Position numbers and translations under genes: made by a program
The notes under the pieces: generated by a model
The model's database searches: none
What the model was told of the DNA's origin: nothing
Seen by the model: the letters and a program-made list of their open reading frames with translations, nothing else
Assembly: GCA_052400665.1 (NCBI GenBank)
Contig: JBQTGK010000006.1
DNA length: 64,000 nt
Origin: JBQTGK01 sp052400665
GTDB lineage: Bacteria; Bacteroidota; Bacteroidia; Bacteroidales; Marinifilaceae
Strand: one strand, 5' to 3'
In this document: piece after piece, positions 1-9,175 of the stretch
How positions within the stretch are numbered: position 1 is the first letter of the stretch
Layout: each line of letters starts with the position of its first letter

Positions 1-2
1 TT

Positions 3-1628
3 CTACAATTCAGAAATACTACCCATCCAACCCTCATTAAATTGAATCATAAGCTCATCTACCAAGTCTGGATTAGCATTTGCAATATTTAGCGTTTCAT
101 CAGGATCTACTTTGTGATCATAAAGCTCAATCGCCAAAGGTTTCTCATTAGGTTTTTTAGTGTTCTTCCAAACAATTAATCGATACTGCTTGGTTCTCAT
201 GGCATAGCCCATCACATCGTTTTCGAATACTGTACGATCCCACTTTTCTTTTTGTTCCTTTTCGATACGTGCTTCCATCTCTTTGATAAGAGGACCAAAA
301 TAGGTTTCTCGCATGGCAGGTCGGAGAGGGAATGCACCCCATTCTCTTAAAGCAGGAGTAGGGAACTGACTAAAAGCTGCTTTCTTCCATTCACGATCTG
401 GATTTTTCAACAATGGCTTAAAGCTAGTTCCTTCTAAATTTTTAGGCTTATCAATTCCCGTAAGATCACATAAAGTAGGATACATATCAACAAGCTCGAC
501 TAAAGCATCTGTGGTTTTACCTCTACTTCCTTTTGGCATATCGGGAGTCCAAATCATCAGTGGAACACGAGTAGCAATTTCATAGTTAGTTGCCTTACCC
601 CAAATCCCCATATCTCCAAGATGCCAACCATGATCACTCCAAACAATTATAATGGTATTGTCACGCACACCAGCCTCTTCTAAAGCGTCAATCATTTTAC
701 CAATCTGTGCATCAACATAACTAACACAAGCTAAGTAGGCATGCTTAAGGGTTCTAGACATCTCTGGATCAATATCACCAGATTTAGGAATACCTGATCG
801 AACTCGAAGTTCAAAAGAAGGATGTAAACCCATTGCAGTAGCTCCTTTAGGTGCTTGTACATGTTCCGCCAAAGGAATATTATCTCTATCGTAATAGTCC
901 CAATATTTTTTAGGTGCCGTCCAATTTAAGTGTGGTTTGTGCATACCTAAACCCAAGAAAAAAGGCTTACCATCTTTCTCTTTTACTATATCTTTTAAAG
1001 TCTCAATAGCTAGTCGTGTATTGTAACCATCACTATACTCATAATCTTTTACATCGGCACATTCGTAAGCAGGTCCACTAAACAAACCAAACTTAGCAAC
1101 CTTGCCATATTTCGCCAACATCTTAGTTTTTGTATCAGCTTTAATTTTACTATTTTTTTTCAAATGAAAGGCCTTAGGTTTTTCCAATCCAGGAATGGAT
1201 GTTAATGCCTCTCGACTCCATGATATTGGATCTTCATCACCGTGATGAAATATTTTACCATAATAAGCAGTTTGATATCCATTATTCATGAAATGTTGAG
1301 CTATCGTAAGAGCTTGAGGATTTTTATCACGAAATCGAATATAATTATGAGTAACACCACTAGTCTCAGGTCGGATACCTGTCATTAAACTTGCCCTAGA
1401 AGGTCCACAAATAGCTTCCTGACAATAGGCTCGATTAAAAAGTAAACCTTGCCCTGCCAATTTATCCAGATTTGGACTTATCGCGATATTTGATCCATAA
1501 CAGCCCAATTCTGGACGAAGATCATCTATACCAATAAAAAGTACATTAGGACTTCCTTTTTTTTCATTACGAGCTTCACAACTCAATGTTGTAAGCATTA
1601 AAAACAGAACAATAAAAAATTTATTCAT
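3..1628 (-). CDS. Lipoprotein sulfatase, iduronate-2-sulfatase-like
   Basis: Predicted to hydrolyse sulfate esters on a polysaccharide fragment. The 541-residue protein starts with a lipoprotein signal (lipobox ending at Cys17), so it is probably membrane-anchored and faces the periplasm or outside. The Asp pair of the metal site is at 35-36. The sulfatase signature C-G-P-S-R is at 74-78, and Cys74 is the residue converted to formylglycine by a maturase not encoded here. The downstream HLGDMGIWGKAT and ATRVP motifs are typical of the iduronate-2-sulfatase-like branch (SulfAtlas S1_7-like, inferred). The gene is complete, with its stop only three bases from the window edge. It is transcribed divergently from the TPR/HTH regulator at 1781. 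Given the neighbouring galactan genes, a sulfated galactan is more likely as substrate than a glycosaminoglycan. Confidence 0.9.
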   Translation of the reverse strand: MNKFFIVLFLMLTTLSCEARNEKKGSPNVLFIGIDDLRPELGCYGSNIAISPNLDKLAGQGLLFNRAYCQEAICGPSRASLMTGIRPETSGVTHNYIRFRDKNPQALTIAQHFMNNGYQTAYYGKIFHHGDEDPISWSREALTSIPGLEKPKAFHLKKNSKIKADTKTKMLAKYGKVAKFGLFSGPAYECADVKDYEYSDGYNTRLAIETLKDIVKEKDGKPFFLGLGMHKPHLNWTAPKKYWDYYDRDNIPLAEHVQAPKGATAMGLHPSFELRVRSGIPKSGDIDPEMSRTLKHAYLACVSYVDAQIGKMIDALEEAGVRDNTIIIVWSDHGWHLGDMGIWGKATNYEIATRVPLMIWTPDMPKGSRGKTTDALVELVDMYPTLCDLTGIDKPKNLEGTSFKPLLKNPDREWKKAAFSQFPTPALREWGAFPLRPAMRETYFGPLIKEMEARIEKEQKEKWDRTVFENDVMGYAMRTKQYRLIVWKNTKKPNEKPLAIELYDHKVDPDETLNIANANPDLVDELMIQFNEGWMGSISEL

Positions 1629-1780
1629 CTAATTAAATATTATAAGTTTGCGATGATTTAAAAGTAGAATTTTGCTCCCTGTAAAACCTCTAAAAAGCCA
1701 TTACAAAATATTAACATTCATATTTTTTCATATTACAACATATTAACATACCTTTAAAACAGACTCAATACATAAAATAT
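1629..1780. promoter_or_regulatory. Divergent promoter region with a 17-bp direct repeat
   Basis: This 152-bp gap separates the divergent sulfatase and TPR/HTH regulator genes, so it should hold promoters for both. It contains two copies of TTACAAnATATTAACAT, at 1701-1717 and 1733-1749, identical at 16 of 17 positions. Their starts are 32 bp apart, about three helical turns. This is the arrangement expected for a dimeric regulator binding one face of the DNA. Which protein binds is unknown. Confidence 0.5.
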
Positions 1781-3415
1781 ATGATTCACATAACTAGATG
1801 CTTACACATCAAACTTCTTTTTTGTATTTTTATTATCGGAATATTGACTATTACTTGTGGCTCGAATACACCATTACAAGCGCAACAATTCAACCATTAT
1901 CTTCCAGAATCATTTCATCCATTTAAAACAGATGGCAAATCAGCTATAAAACTTGTAACTAAAAAGTATAAACAAGTCGTACAAAAACAAGATACAGCAA
2001 GTATTATTCAAAAACTCATATTACTAAGCAGTCTTGAACGGATTAACCTCAATTATAGAACAGCATTTGATCGCGCAGGGGAGGCTTTATTTTTGGCTGA
2101 ACAATACAATAACGTTTTACTAATCGCAAAAGCACATGAGGAACTTGGTATTTTGAATTACCTATTTAAACAGGACGATAGCGCTGGCATACATTTTAAG
2201 AATTCTTTGCTCTTTTATAAAAAAAGCCAAAGCATCAACAATCAGCAAAGTCTTCTTCATCCATATTATAATCTATTGCTTTACTATCAGCGAATAAAAG
2301 ATAGTCAAAAAACTAAAGTCTATATCGATTCCTGCAGTTACATCACGAAGTCAAAGGGATTAATAAATTTTGAAAGAATTTTCTTAAATGAAAAACGAGC
2401 AAATTTATGTAGATGGAATTCCGATTTTGAAAAAGCAATTACCTATATAGAAAAATCAATTCTGGCTTTAGAAAATCTCAAAACAAATGAGGAATTGTTT
2501 CTGAAACAAAAAAGTTTCCTAATTATCCTTTATGCAACAAAAGGTAGCATTTATAGGTCACAAGGAAAGATGGACGAAGCAAAGTTATGCCTAGAAAAAT
2601 CACTTCACGCAAAAGATCTTTATGGTGAACACACGTTTTACAAATCTTTTGTCTACAAATCCTATGCTACACTATTATATGATATTGGCGAGTTCAAAAA
2701 ATCGTATGCAAATTTATTACGTGCTCAGGAAATTAACGATAAATATTTGAATCCTAGAAATGATGATAACCATAACTTTATTTCCATAAAAAATCGATAC
2801 AACGAAGAGATCAATAAAAAGAATGCAGAAATTAACCTAAAGAATCTTGAATTAGCAGAAAGCAAACAAGAAAATTTACGTTTCAAAATATTTTTCTTCA
2901 TTGCTATTTTTCTAATTATTGTTGTCATTTTTATTTTTCGTTACAGGACTCAACATCTTAAACATCAGAAAGAAAATGCTATTAATGAAAAAAAACAGCA
3001 ACAAGCCAAAGAACTCATTGAACTCAAAAATAAAGAGCTTACATCAAGCATGTTACAGCTCATAGAAAAAGATGAAATCATTAAGACCCTTAGTGATCAA
3101 TTAAAAAAAGATCCAAGTAACAAAACCCTTTTATCTTCCATTGAAAAACGTTCTGTAAGTTTATGGGAAGCGTTTAACACTCGATTTATGGCACTTAACA
3201 AGGACTTTTATGATCGCCTTAAAAAGCAAGTTCCGAACCTAAGTGCTGCCGATCTTAAAATTTGCGCCTTAATAAAACTCAACTTTTCTGGTAAGGAAAT
3301 GGCTTACTTATTGGGTATTTCGGAAGGTAGTGTCAATGTAGCCCGACATCGGTTACGAAAAAAATTGGAAATAGACAGGGAAACAAATTTGGTGCAGTAC
3401 ATCAATTCGATTTAA
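1781..3415 (+). CDS. Membrane-anchored TPR protein with C-terminal LuxR-like HTH
   Basis: A probable one-component regulator. The 544-residue protein has an N-terminal export or lipoprotein-like signal (cysteine near 26). TPR-like helical repeats span about 60-340, a single hydrophobic segment lies near 367-388, and a Lys/Glu/Gln-rich coiled coil runs from about 390 to 450. The C-terminal helix-turn-helix covers about 480-535 and includes the LSAADLKICALIKL and LGISEGSVNVARHRLRKKL stretches, which resemble LuxR/GerE domains. This TPR-TM-HTH layout is frequent in Bacteroidota and places a DNA-binding domain in the cytoplasm under an extracytoplasmic sensor. It is divergent from a sulfatase gene, so control of local polysaccharide genes is plausible but unproven. 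Confidence 0.8.
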   Translation: MIHITRCLHIKLLFCIFIIGILTITCGSNTPLQAQQFNHYLPESFHPFKTDGKSAIKLVTKKYKQVVQKQDTASIIQKLILLSSLERINLNYRTAFDRAGEALFLAEQYNNVLLIAKAHEELGILNYLFKQDDSAGIHFKNSLLFYKKSQSINNQQSLLHPYYNLLLYYQRIKDSQKTKVYIDSCSYITKSKGLINFERIFLNEKRANLCRWNSDFEKAITYIEKSILALENLKTNEELFLKQKSFLIILYATKGSIYRSQGKMDEAKLCLEKSLHAKDLYGEHTFYKSFVYKSYATLLYDIGEFKKSYANLLRAQEINDKYLNPRNDDNHNFISIKNRYNEEINKKNAEINLKNLELAESKQENLRFKIFFFIAIFLIIVVIFIFRYRTQHLKHQKENAINEKKQQQAKELIELKNKELTSSMLQLIEKDEIIKTLSDQLKKDPSNKTLLSSIEKRSVSLWEAFNTRFMALNKDFYDRLKKQVPNLSAADLKICALIKLNFSGKEMAYLLGISEGSVNVARHRLRKKLEIDRETNLVQYINSI

Positions 3416-3860
3416 TTAATTCCAATGATGAATTTCTCGAATCACGACCCAAACCTCGTTTCGACTAAAATTTAATCAATAAACTTATGCTATTCTGCCG
3501 CAACTTCAAATTGCTTTGCAAATGATTCTTTCACTTGAGTCGGTACTTACTTCTACATACCTATACGAAGGTAACACTTAGTTCACTCATCTACCTTGGA
3601 CTATCAGAATTAAGCCCATCTGTCTCAGAAATAAGGATTAAAATTGCAACAAACCCAAGACAAGAAGGATGTTTATTTGATGAACATCCTTTACTATTTT
3701 AGCTGTACAGGTACTTTCTGTCACATTAAAAGTCATTTACCCAAGGCGATCGTATTTTACCCCACAAAAAAATACCGGAAGTTTCCTCCCGGTATTCAAT
3801 TTAATAGTCAAAGACTAAAAATTACAGTATAAAATCTAACACTAACTAAACTTTACTATA
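3416..3860. other. 445-bp intergenic region between regulator and susD
   Basis: The genes on either side converge. I see no convincing gene. Two stem-loops lie near the susD end: AGGATGT/ACATCCT near 3667-3691, and the susD terminator at 3765-3796. On the minus strand, 3546-3490 reads VPTQVKESFAKQFEVAAE then a stop, with stops just upstream. This resembles the start of PepSY-like secreted proteins and could be a decayed fragment. The short plus-strand reading frame at 3644-3832 runs through the terminator and is rejected. Confidence 0.5.
3765..3796 (-). terminator. Intrinsic terminator of susCD
   Basis: Stem AATACCGG (3771-3778) pairs with CCGGTATT (3789-3796) around a 10-nt loop. On the minus strand the hairpin is followed by a T run. 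It lies about 65 bp past the susD stop. Confidence 0.8.
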
Positions 3861-5561
3861 CTAATATCCATAATTTTGCAACAATGCAGGAGCTTTTTCA
3901 ATCTCTGTTGAAGGAACTGGCAAATAGTAATGTCTCACATACCATGGTCTTGTAACAACTGTACTTTCTTCGAAAGACAAACTTCCATCTTCAGCCTTTG
4001 TCCATGTTAGCCCCTTAATATCAAAACCTAAATGAGCTTCATTCATCCATCTTCTTTCATCAAAGAAATTGTGGCCTTCAAAACAAAGTTCAACACGTCT
4101 TTCTCTTTTTATCGCTTCCAAAAGATCTTCTCCTGTTGCGGTAATAGCTGGTTGAAGTGCTCTACTAGAAACTTTATTTACATATTCTCTTGCAAGTTCT
4201 TCTGCATTTAGATGATACTGCGCTTCAGCATAATTCAAATAAATTTCAGCCAATCGATACAAAATATAAGGACGTTCAGCTGATATTCCTCCAGTTACGT
4301 CAACATTTTCATCCTGAAATTTTCTGATGTTATAACCTGTTTTTGATGAATGACCGACATTTCCAATACCCTTAGGAGAATCTGATCCATGGATATTAAC
4401 ATCCACATCATCTGAAAGATAATACTGTACCTCGCGACCCCTAAATTGAGCTCCATTAAATAAAAGATCTGAATAATATCTCATCTCTCTACCATCATTT
4501 GGATTGGCAGGATCAAAAGAAGCTCCATCAGTACGTGTTCCATCGGCCATATTAAACTCCATTGCAAAATTATGAGTTGGAGATGATAACCCCCAACCAC
4601 CATATCCTCCTGGAGACATTGCCATATCTGGTAATGTATTAACATCAGTACCAAAATCGTAATAAGTAGAACCAAAAGGTCTTGCGAATAGGATATCCTT
4701 ATTAGGAGACAAGAATAATTCCTGATAAGCTTTTGCATCAGCTACTGAGATTAAGTCTCTCGCTCCTACTAAATCAATAACGGCTTTTGCAGCATCGGCA
4801 GCATCTTGCCATTTCGATGATTTATCATAGTCGTAAAGTGGACCATTCGGCACTGTTGCTGGATCGTGAAGTTTACTTGCTGCATACAGCAAAGTACGCG
4901 ATTTAACAGCTAAAGCAGCCAGTTTAGTCGCTCTACCAAATTCAGTATCAGGACGAGTAAGTGGCAACACTGCAGCCGCTTCATCTAATTCTTTCACAAT
5001 AAAAGCAACACATTCTGCGTAAGAATTTCTTTCCAAATTAAAATTATCTTCAAGACCTAGAGCATGTTCCATAATTGGTACGCCACCATAAAAACGAATT
5101 AATTTAGAATATAGATTGGCTCTTAAAAATTTCATTTCAGCTTTAAGAATATTTACCTTATCCGCATCAACCTTCATCGCTTCACTATCATCAACGCGAT
5201 CTAAAAACTCATTGGTTGAACGTACATAATCCCAATATTGAACCCATTTGTCCTTGAAAGTACCAACGTTACTAGGCGTCCAACCAGCTCGTACTCTTAA
5301 TAAATCTTTATCCTTAAAGTTAAACTTAGCCTCGAAAGATGCATTTTCAATATTGAAGTGACGTCCCCACCAATTAGCACGATTCAAACCCCAACTTTCT
5401 GTACTATTGTATGATGTGAAAACCAATGTTTCCAATTGACCAGGATCGCTATAAATTAGATCCTCAGCAAAAGCATCTGATGCTTCTGTATTCAACACAT
5501 CTTCACAACCAAATGTTGCAAACAGTGTAAATACAATAAATATATATTTAAAATTTTTCAT
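3861..5561 (-). CDS. SusD/RagB-family outer-membrane glycan-binding lipoprotein
   Basis: Surface lipoprotein that captures a glycan and forms the lid on the SusC transporter encoded just upstream. The 566-residue protein has a type II signal ending at Cys19 (FATFGC). The TPR-like helices of the SusD fold are in the N-terminal half (segment FLRANLYSKLIRFYGGVP). The C-terminal RagB/SusD block contains PYILYRLAEIYLNYAEAQ and ERRVELCFEGHNFFDERRW, both hallmarks of the family. The gap to susC is about 60 bp, so the two are co-transcribed, and a terminator follows at 3765-3796. The glycan is not evident from the protein itself. Neighbouring sulfatases and a GH2 point to a sulfated galactan. Confidence 0.95.
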   Translation of the reverse strand: MKNFKYIFIVFTLFATFGCEDVLNTEASDAFAEDLIYSDPGQLETLVFTSYNSTESWGLNRANWWGRHFNIENASFEAKFNFKDKDLLRVRAGWTPSNVGTFKDKWVQYWDYVRSTNEFLDRVDDSEAMKVDADKVNILKAEMKFLRANLYSKLIRFYGGVPIMEHALGLEDNFNLERNSYAECVAFIVKELDEAAAVLPLTRPDTEFGRATKLAALAVKSRTLLYAASKLHDPATVPNGPLYDYDKSSKWQDAADAAKAVIDLVGARDLISVADAKAYQELFLSPNKDILFARPFGSTYYDFGTDVNTLPDMAMSPGGYGGWGLSSPTHNFAMEFNMADGTRTDGASFDPANPNDGREMRYYSDLLFNGAQFRGREVQYYLSDDVDVNIHGSDSPKGIGNVGHSSKTGYNIRKFQDENVDVTGGISAERPYILYRLAEIYLNYAEAQYHLNAEELAREYVNKVSSRALQPAITATGEDLLEAIKRERRVELCFEGHNFFDERRWMNEAHLGFDIKGLTWTKAEDGSLSFEESTVVTRPWYVRHYYLPVPSTEIEKAPALLQNYGY

Positions 5562-5623
5562 CTCTTTTATTTTTATATTGAATAAATTATTCCCTAGTAA
5601 ATGGAGTATTTATTAACTATTAA

Positions 5624-8600
5624 TTAGAAGTTCAGATTAAATCCGAAAGTATAAGATTTTAAAGATGGATATCTACTACCTCTAAAGTTATTATAACCAC
5701 TAGCTTCAGGATCTAAACCTAAATCATAAACATCCGAGAACATGGTTACTAAATTAAATCCACGAGCAAACACCTTAAGTGTTCCAAACTTAATTTTGTC
5801 TTCAGGGAATGTGTAAGCCAATTGCACTTCTTTTAATCTCACAAATGAAGCATCCTTTAACCAAAAATCGGCCCCTTCAAAATTAGCAGCATTGCCACTT
5901 TGGTTTCCACAATTGGCATCATCCTGAACAAAGGCTCTTGGATATTTTGAATCAGGATTTTCAGGAGTCCATCTTTGATTAAACACATAGTCTGGTTTTG
6001 CTCCAGATTGATCAAAGAATACTAACATTTTAGCTTTAGCTTGTCCTTGGAATAAGAAACTTGCGTCGAAGTTCTTATAGCTTACACCACCATGCACACC
6101 AAACTGAATTTCTGGAACATTAGAATCGTAAGAACGAACTCTATCACCCGAATTAATTTTTCCATCTCCATTTGTATCTAAATAGATTGGATCACCAGGG
6201 ACTGTATTGGCTTTCTTTACAGTTGTCGCATCAACTTGAGCTTGATCGCGGAAGATCCCTGCAGTTTTATAAACTACATAAGAATCCATTGCATGCCCTT
6301 CTCTCTTCATGGCATCAGTCACATCAGCTGCCTCATCCATATAAACAATTTCGTTCTTAGCCTGAGTAAAGTTAAAACCTAAATTATAATCAACTTCACC
6401 GATTTTATCTTTCCAGTTCAATTCAAATTCTAAACCGTAATTATCTACTTTGCCTAAATTTTCCGCTGGCAAAGTAATCCCAACAACATCAGGAATTGAA
6501 GCACTTCTTGTAATTAAGATATCTTCCCTTTTTTGATAGAAATAGTTGATATCACCCGATAGTTTATAATCAAATAAACTAAAGCTTAAACCAATATTTT
6601 TCATATCCGCCTTTTCCCATGTAATATCAGGGTTCGGAACATTACTACTGCTATAAGAGTTATATTGAACTCCAGGTGTTCCGAAAATATAGGAATTAGG
6701 TGCGGTCCAAGAAGTTCCACCATACTCATACTTAGTCAAGTATTGAAATCCTGCAATACGATCGTTACCCATTTGAGCCCATGAACTTCTTAATCTCAAA
6801 GAATTCACCCATGAAAAATTATTCATAAACGATTCCTTATCGATTGCCCAAGAAACAGCAACTCCTGGGAAAGTACCAAATTTATTCTCTCCAAAATTAC
6901 TTGAACCATCTCGACGTATCGTAAAATCAACAAAGTATTTTTTCTGATAATCGTAAGAAAAAGACCCAAAATAATTCACTCTTCCCCATTCATAAGAGGT
7001 ACCTGTAGATTGCATTCCTTCATCACTTCCTGCAAATAATTCAGCATGATGATCACTTGGAAAACCCTTTTTCTGAACAGAGAATGAACGTTGCTGTGAT
7101 GAGAAATATTCATAACCAGCAAATGCACTAATGTTATGATCTTCTCCTAAAGTTTTCTTATAATGTATTGTTGAATTCAACATCAACTCATCATATTTCC
7201 AAAAGCTCTCAGTTAAAATTCTATTATTACCATCATGTGTAAAACCAGGAATTTCTACATACTCATCTGATCCTTCTTGAGACTGATAAACAGACCAAGG
7301 CGTATACCAAGTTTTCACATCGTTACTCTGTTTTCTGTATCCTGCAAAACCTTTAATTCTTAGACCTGGTGTTAGCTTATCTAATTTCCAGTCGTAAGAT
7401 AGTTTACCACGTAAATCGTTATCTAACTGCTTAGCAAAGCCAGACTTAGAGCTTGACATTACTGAAGGATTGCCTCCGTTTTCACCACCCCAACCAGGTA
7501 AACCATTGGGATAAATCCCAACTTCAGTTGGTTCATTTGTATAGATTAACTTATAAATATAAGACGCATCTACACCTGGTTCTTTTCTATTTCCAAAGCG
7601 TCCAGATAAATCAAGTCCTAAAGTAAAAGTCTCATGCAGTTTCATATCAATATTCGAACGAACCTGATATTGCTTAAATTTCAAATCACCAGATTCAAAC
7701 ATTCCCTTTTGATCCATATAATCACCACTAACAAAGTAATTAACCTTATCGCTACCTCCTGAAATTGAAAGAGAGGTTCTTGTTTCTGGTGCAGAATCTG
7801 CAAAAGTCAAATCTGCCCAGTCTGTACTTGGATAGTTAGGATCATTACCAGCAGCATACTTAGCAATTTCTTCTTCAGTATAAGGCAATTTAGTTCCTGC
7901 AGTTTCAGCTATTTCATTATTATAGATTGCATATTGCTCCGAAGTCATTAGGTCTGGAGTCGCAGAGAAAGAAGAAAAGTTAATTGAACTAGACAAATTA
8001 ATTTTTGCTTTACCTGCTTTTCCTCTTTTTGTTGTAATCAAAATTACACCATTAGCAGCACGTGCACCATAAATAGCAGCCGCACCATCTTTCAAAACAT
8101 TTAAGGACTCAATATCTTGAGGTGCCAAATTAGAAAAACTAGATGCCGTAACACCATCAATTAAGATTAAAGGCGCATTATTCCCTAAAGTTGATTTTCC
8201 TCTAATTAAAATAGTCATATCATTATCTCCAGGGTAACCACCTCTATCGGATACAATTAAACCGGTAACTTTACCTGCTAAAGATTTAGCTAAATCTTTA
8301 TTGGATGTTTTAGAAAGTTCTTCTGCTTTAATCGTACTAATTGATCCGGTAACTTCACCTTTCTTTCTAGTTGTATAACCAATTGCAACAACCTCATTCA
8401 AACCAATTGTAGCTTCTTCCAATACAACATCTATAGATGTTTGATTAGTATATACAATTTCTTGTGTTTTCATACCCACAAAAGATATTACTAAAACATC
8501 ACCCTGATTTAGGTTCGACATTTCGAAATATCCATCGATATTGGTAATTGTACCTGTGGTTGTTCCTTTTATTACCACACTTACTCCTGGAAGAGTAGCT

Positions 8601-8770
8601 CCGGTATTGTCTTTAACTGTACCGCTTACTGATGTTTGAGCAATAACAGTTTCTGATGAATTTTGAGAATTTGAATTTGTCGCCATTACTTGAGATATTC
8701 CTAAAAATATTCCTAAGGCTGAAAATTGAGCAATCCTAAAAAATTTCGTTAAATTTTTTGGTTTTTTCAT
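5624..8770 (-). CDS. SusC/RagA-family TonB-dependent transporter
   Basis: Outer-membrane transporter that imports oligosaccharides with energy from TonB/ExbB/ExbD. The 1048-residue protein has a signal peptide (about 1-30). A carboxypeptidase-regulatory-like domain lies near 45-125 (SGTVKDNTGATLPGVSV). The plug domain is at about 130-250, with LAPQDIESLNVLKDGAAAIYG and GVILITTKRG, the SusC signature. A long beta-barrel ends in aromatic residues (FGFNLNF). No STN domain is visible, so it is unlikely to signal through an anti-sigma factor, which fits control by the nearby AraC regulator instead. It is the first gene of the susCD operon. The 405-bp upstream region carries a candidate operator at 9095-9147. 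Confidence 0.95.
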   Translation of the reverse strand: MKKPKNLTKFFRIAQFSALGIFLGISQVMATNSNSQNSSETVIAQTSVSGTVKDNTGATLPGVSVVIKGTTTGTITNIDGYFEMSNLNQGDVLVISFVGMKTQEIVYTNQTSIDVVLEEATIGLNEVVAIGYTTRKKGEVTGSISTIKAEELSKTSNKDLAKSLAGKVTGLIVSDRGGYPGDNDMTILIRGKSTLGNNAPLILIDGVTASSFSNLAPQDIESLNVLKDGAAAIYGARAANGVILITTKRGKAGKAKINLSSSINFSSFSATPDLMTSEQYAIYNNEIAETAGTKLPYTEEEIAKYAAGNDPNYPSTDWADLTFADSAPETRTSLSISGGSDKVNYFVSGDYMDQKGMFESGDLKFKQYQVRSNIDMKLHETFTLGLDLSGRFGNRKEPGVDASYIYKLIYTNEPTEVGIYPNGLPGWGGENGGNPSVMSSSKSGFAKQLDNDLRGKLSYDWKLDKLTPGLRIKGFAGYRKQSNDVKTWYTPWSVYQSQEGSDEYVEIPGFTHDGNNRILTESFWKYDELMLNSTIHYKKTLGEDHNISAFAGYEYFSSQQRSFSVQKKGFPSDHHAELFAGSDEGMQSTGTSYEWGRVNYFGSFSYDYQKKYFVDFTIRRDGSSNFGENKFGTFPGVAVSWAIDKESFMNNFSWVNSLRLRSSWAQMGNDRIAGFQYLTKYEYGGTSWTAPNSYIFGTPGVQYNSYSSSNVPNPDITWEKADMKNIGLSFSLFDYKLSGDINYFYQKREDILITRSASIPDVVGITLPAENLGKVDNYGLEFELNWKDKIGEVDYNLGFNFTQAKNEIVYMDEAADVTDAMKREGHAMDSYVVYKTAGIFRDQAQVDATTVKKANTVPGDPIYLDTNGDGKINSGDRVRSYDSNVPEIQFGVHGGVSYKNFDASFLFQGQAKAKMLVFFDQSGAKPDYVFNQRWTPENPDSKYPRAFVQDDANCGNQSGNAANFEGADFWLKDASFVRLKEVQLAYTFPEDKIKFGTLKVFARGFNLVTMFSDVYDLGLDPEASGYNNFRGSRYPSLKSYTFGFNLNF

Positions 8771-9175
8771 AAGTCATTCATGTTGAAGTGAATAAAATTG
8801 ATTAGTTAATTTTTGTGTTTTTTGCAGATATTGAGATGATGTAATTCTGCAAGTTTGATATTTCCAGTTTTATTTATATCGTTTGTGTAGATAAGTTTAT
8901 GTTATATATTGAAGTGTTTTATGTAGTAGATAAAAATTTAATTTTGATGAATAATTAGTTGTTGAGAGAGTATTAAATCTAATATATATTACAATAGTCT
9001 ATATTTATTGAATTATTGCATTCTATATTAGATATAGTTCTAGTGTTTAAATTATTAATGTAAAGTAACTGAAAAGATAAAAAGGTGGGTTGGTGAAATT
9101 TACCATGTAATTACATTATTTTACCCTTATTTAAAAATAAGAGGTAAAATGGTGTTAAAATAGGGTGTAAATTGG
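8771..9175. other. 405-bp region upstream of susC
   Basis: AT-rich and non-coding. It carries the candidate operator at 9095-9147 and, nearer to susC, an inverted repeat TCTAATATA (8978-8986) / TATATTAGA (9024-9032) that could fold in a long 5' leader. I found no clear TAnnTTTG box reading toward susC, consistent with an activator-dependent promoter. Confidence 0.45.
9095..9147. promoter_or_regulatory. Candidate AraC operator, copy A, upstream of susC
   Basis: This 53-bp element matches 20920-20972 at 43 of 53 positions without gaps. It contains TTTACC twice as direct repeats 21 bp apart (9099-9104 and 9120-9125) and an inverted GGTAA near its end (9143-9147). Direct half-sites two helical turns apart are typical of AraC-family binding. 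It sits about 325 bp upstream of the susC start and just past the AraC gene's stop. The binding protein is inferred from location only. Confidence 0.55.

Noticed and set aside
3644..3832. 62-codon plus-strand reading frame
   Set aside because: It runs through the susD terminator hairpin and an A-rich tract, has no domain character and its codon use is unlike its neighbours.
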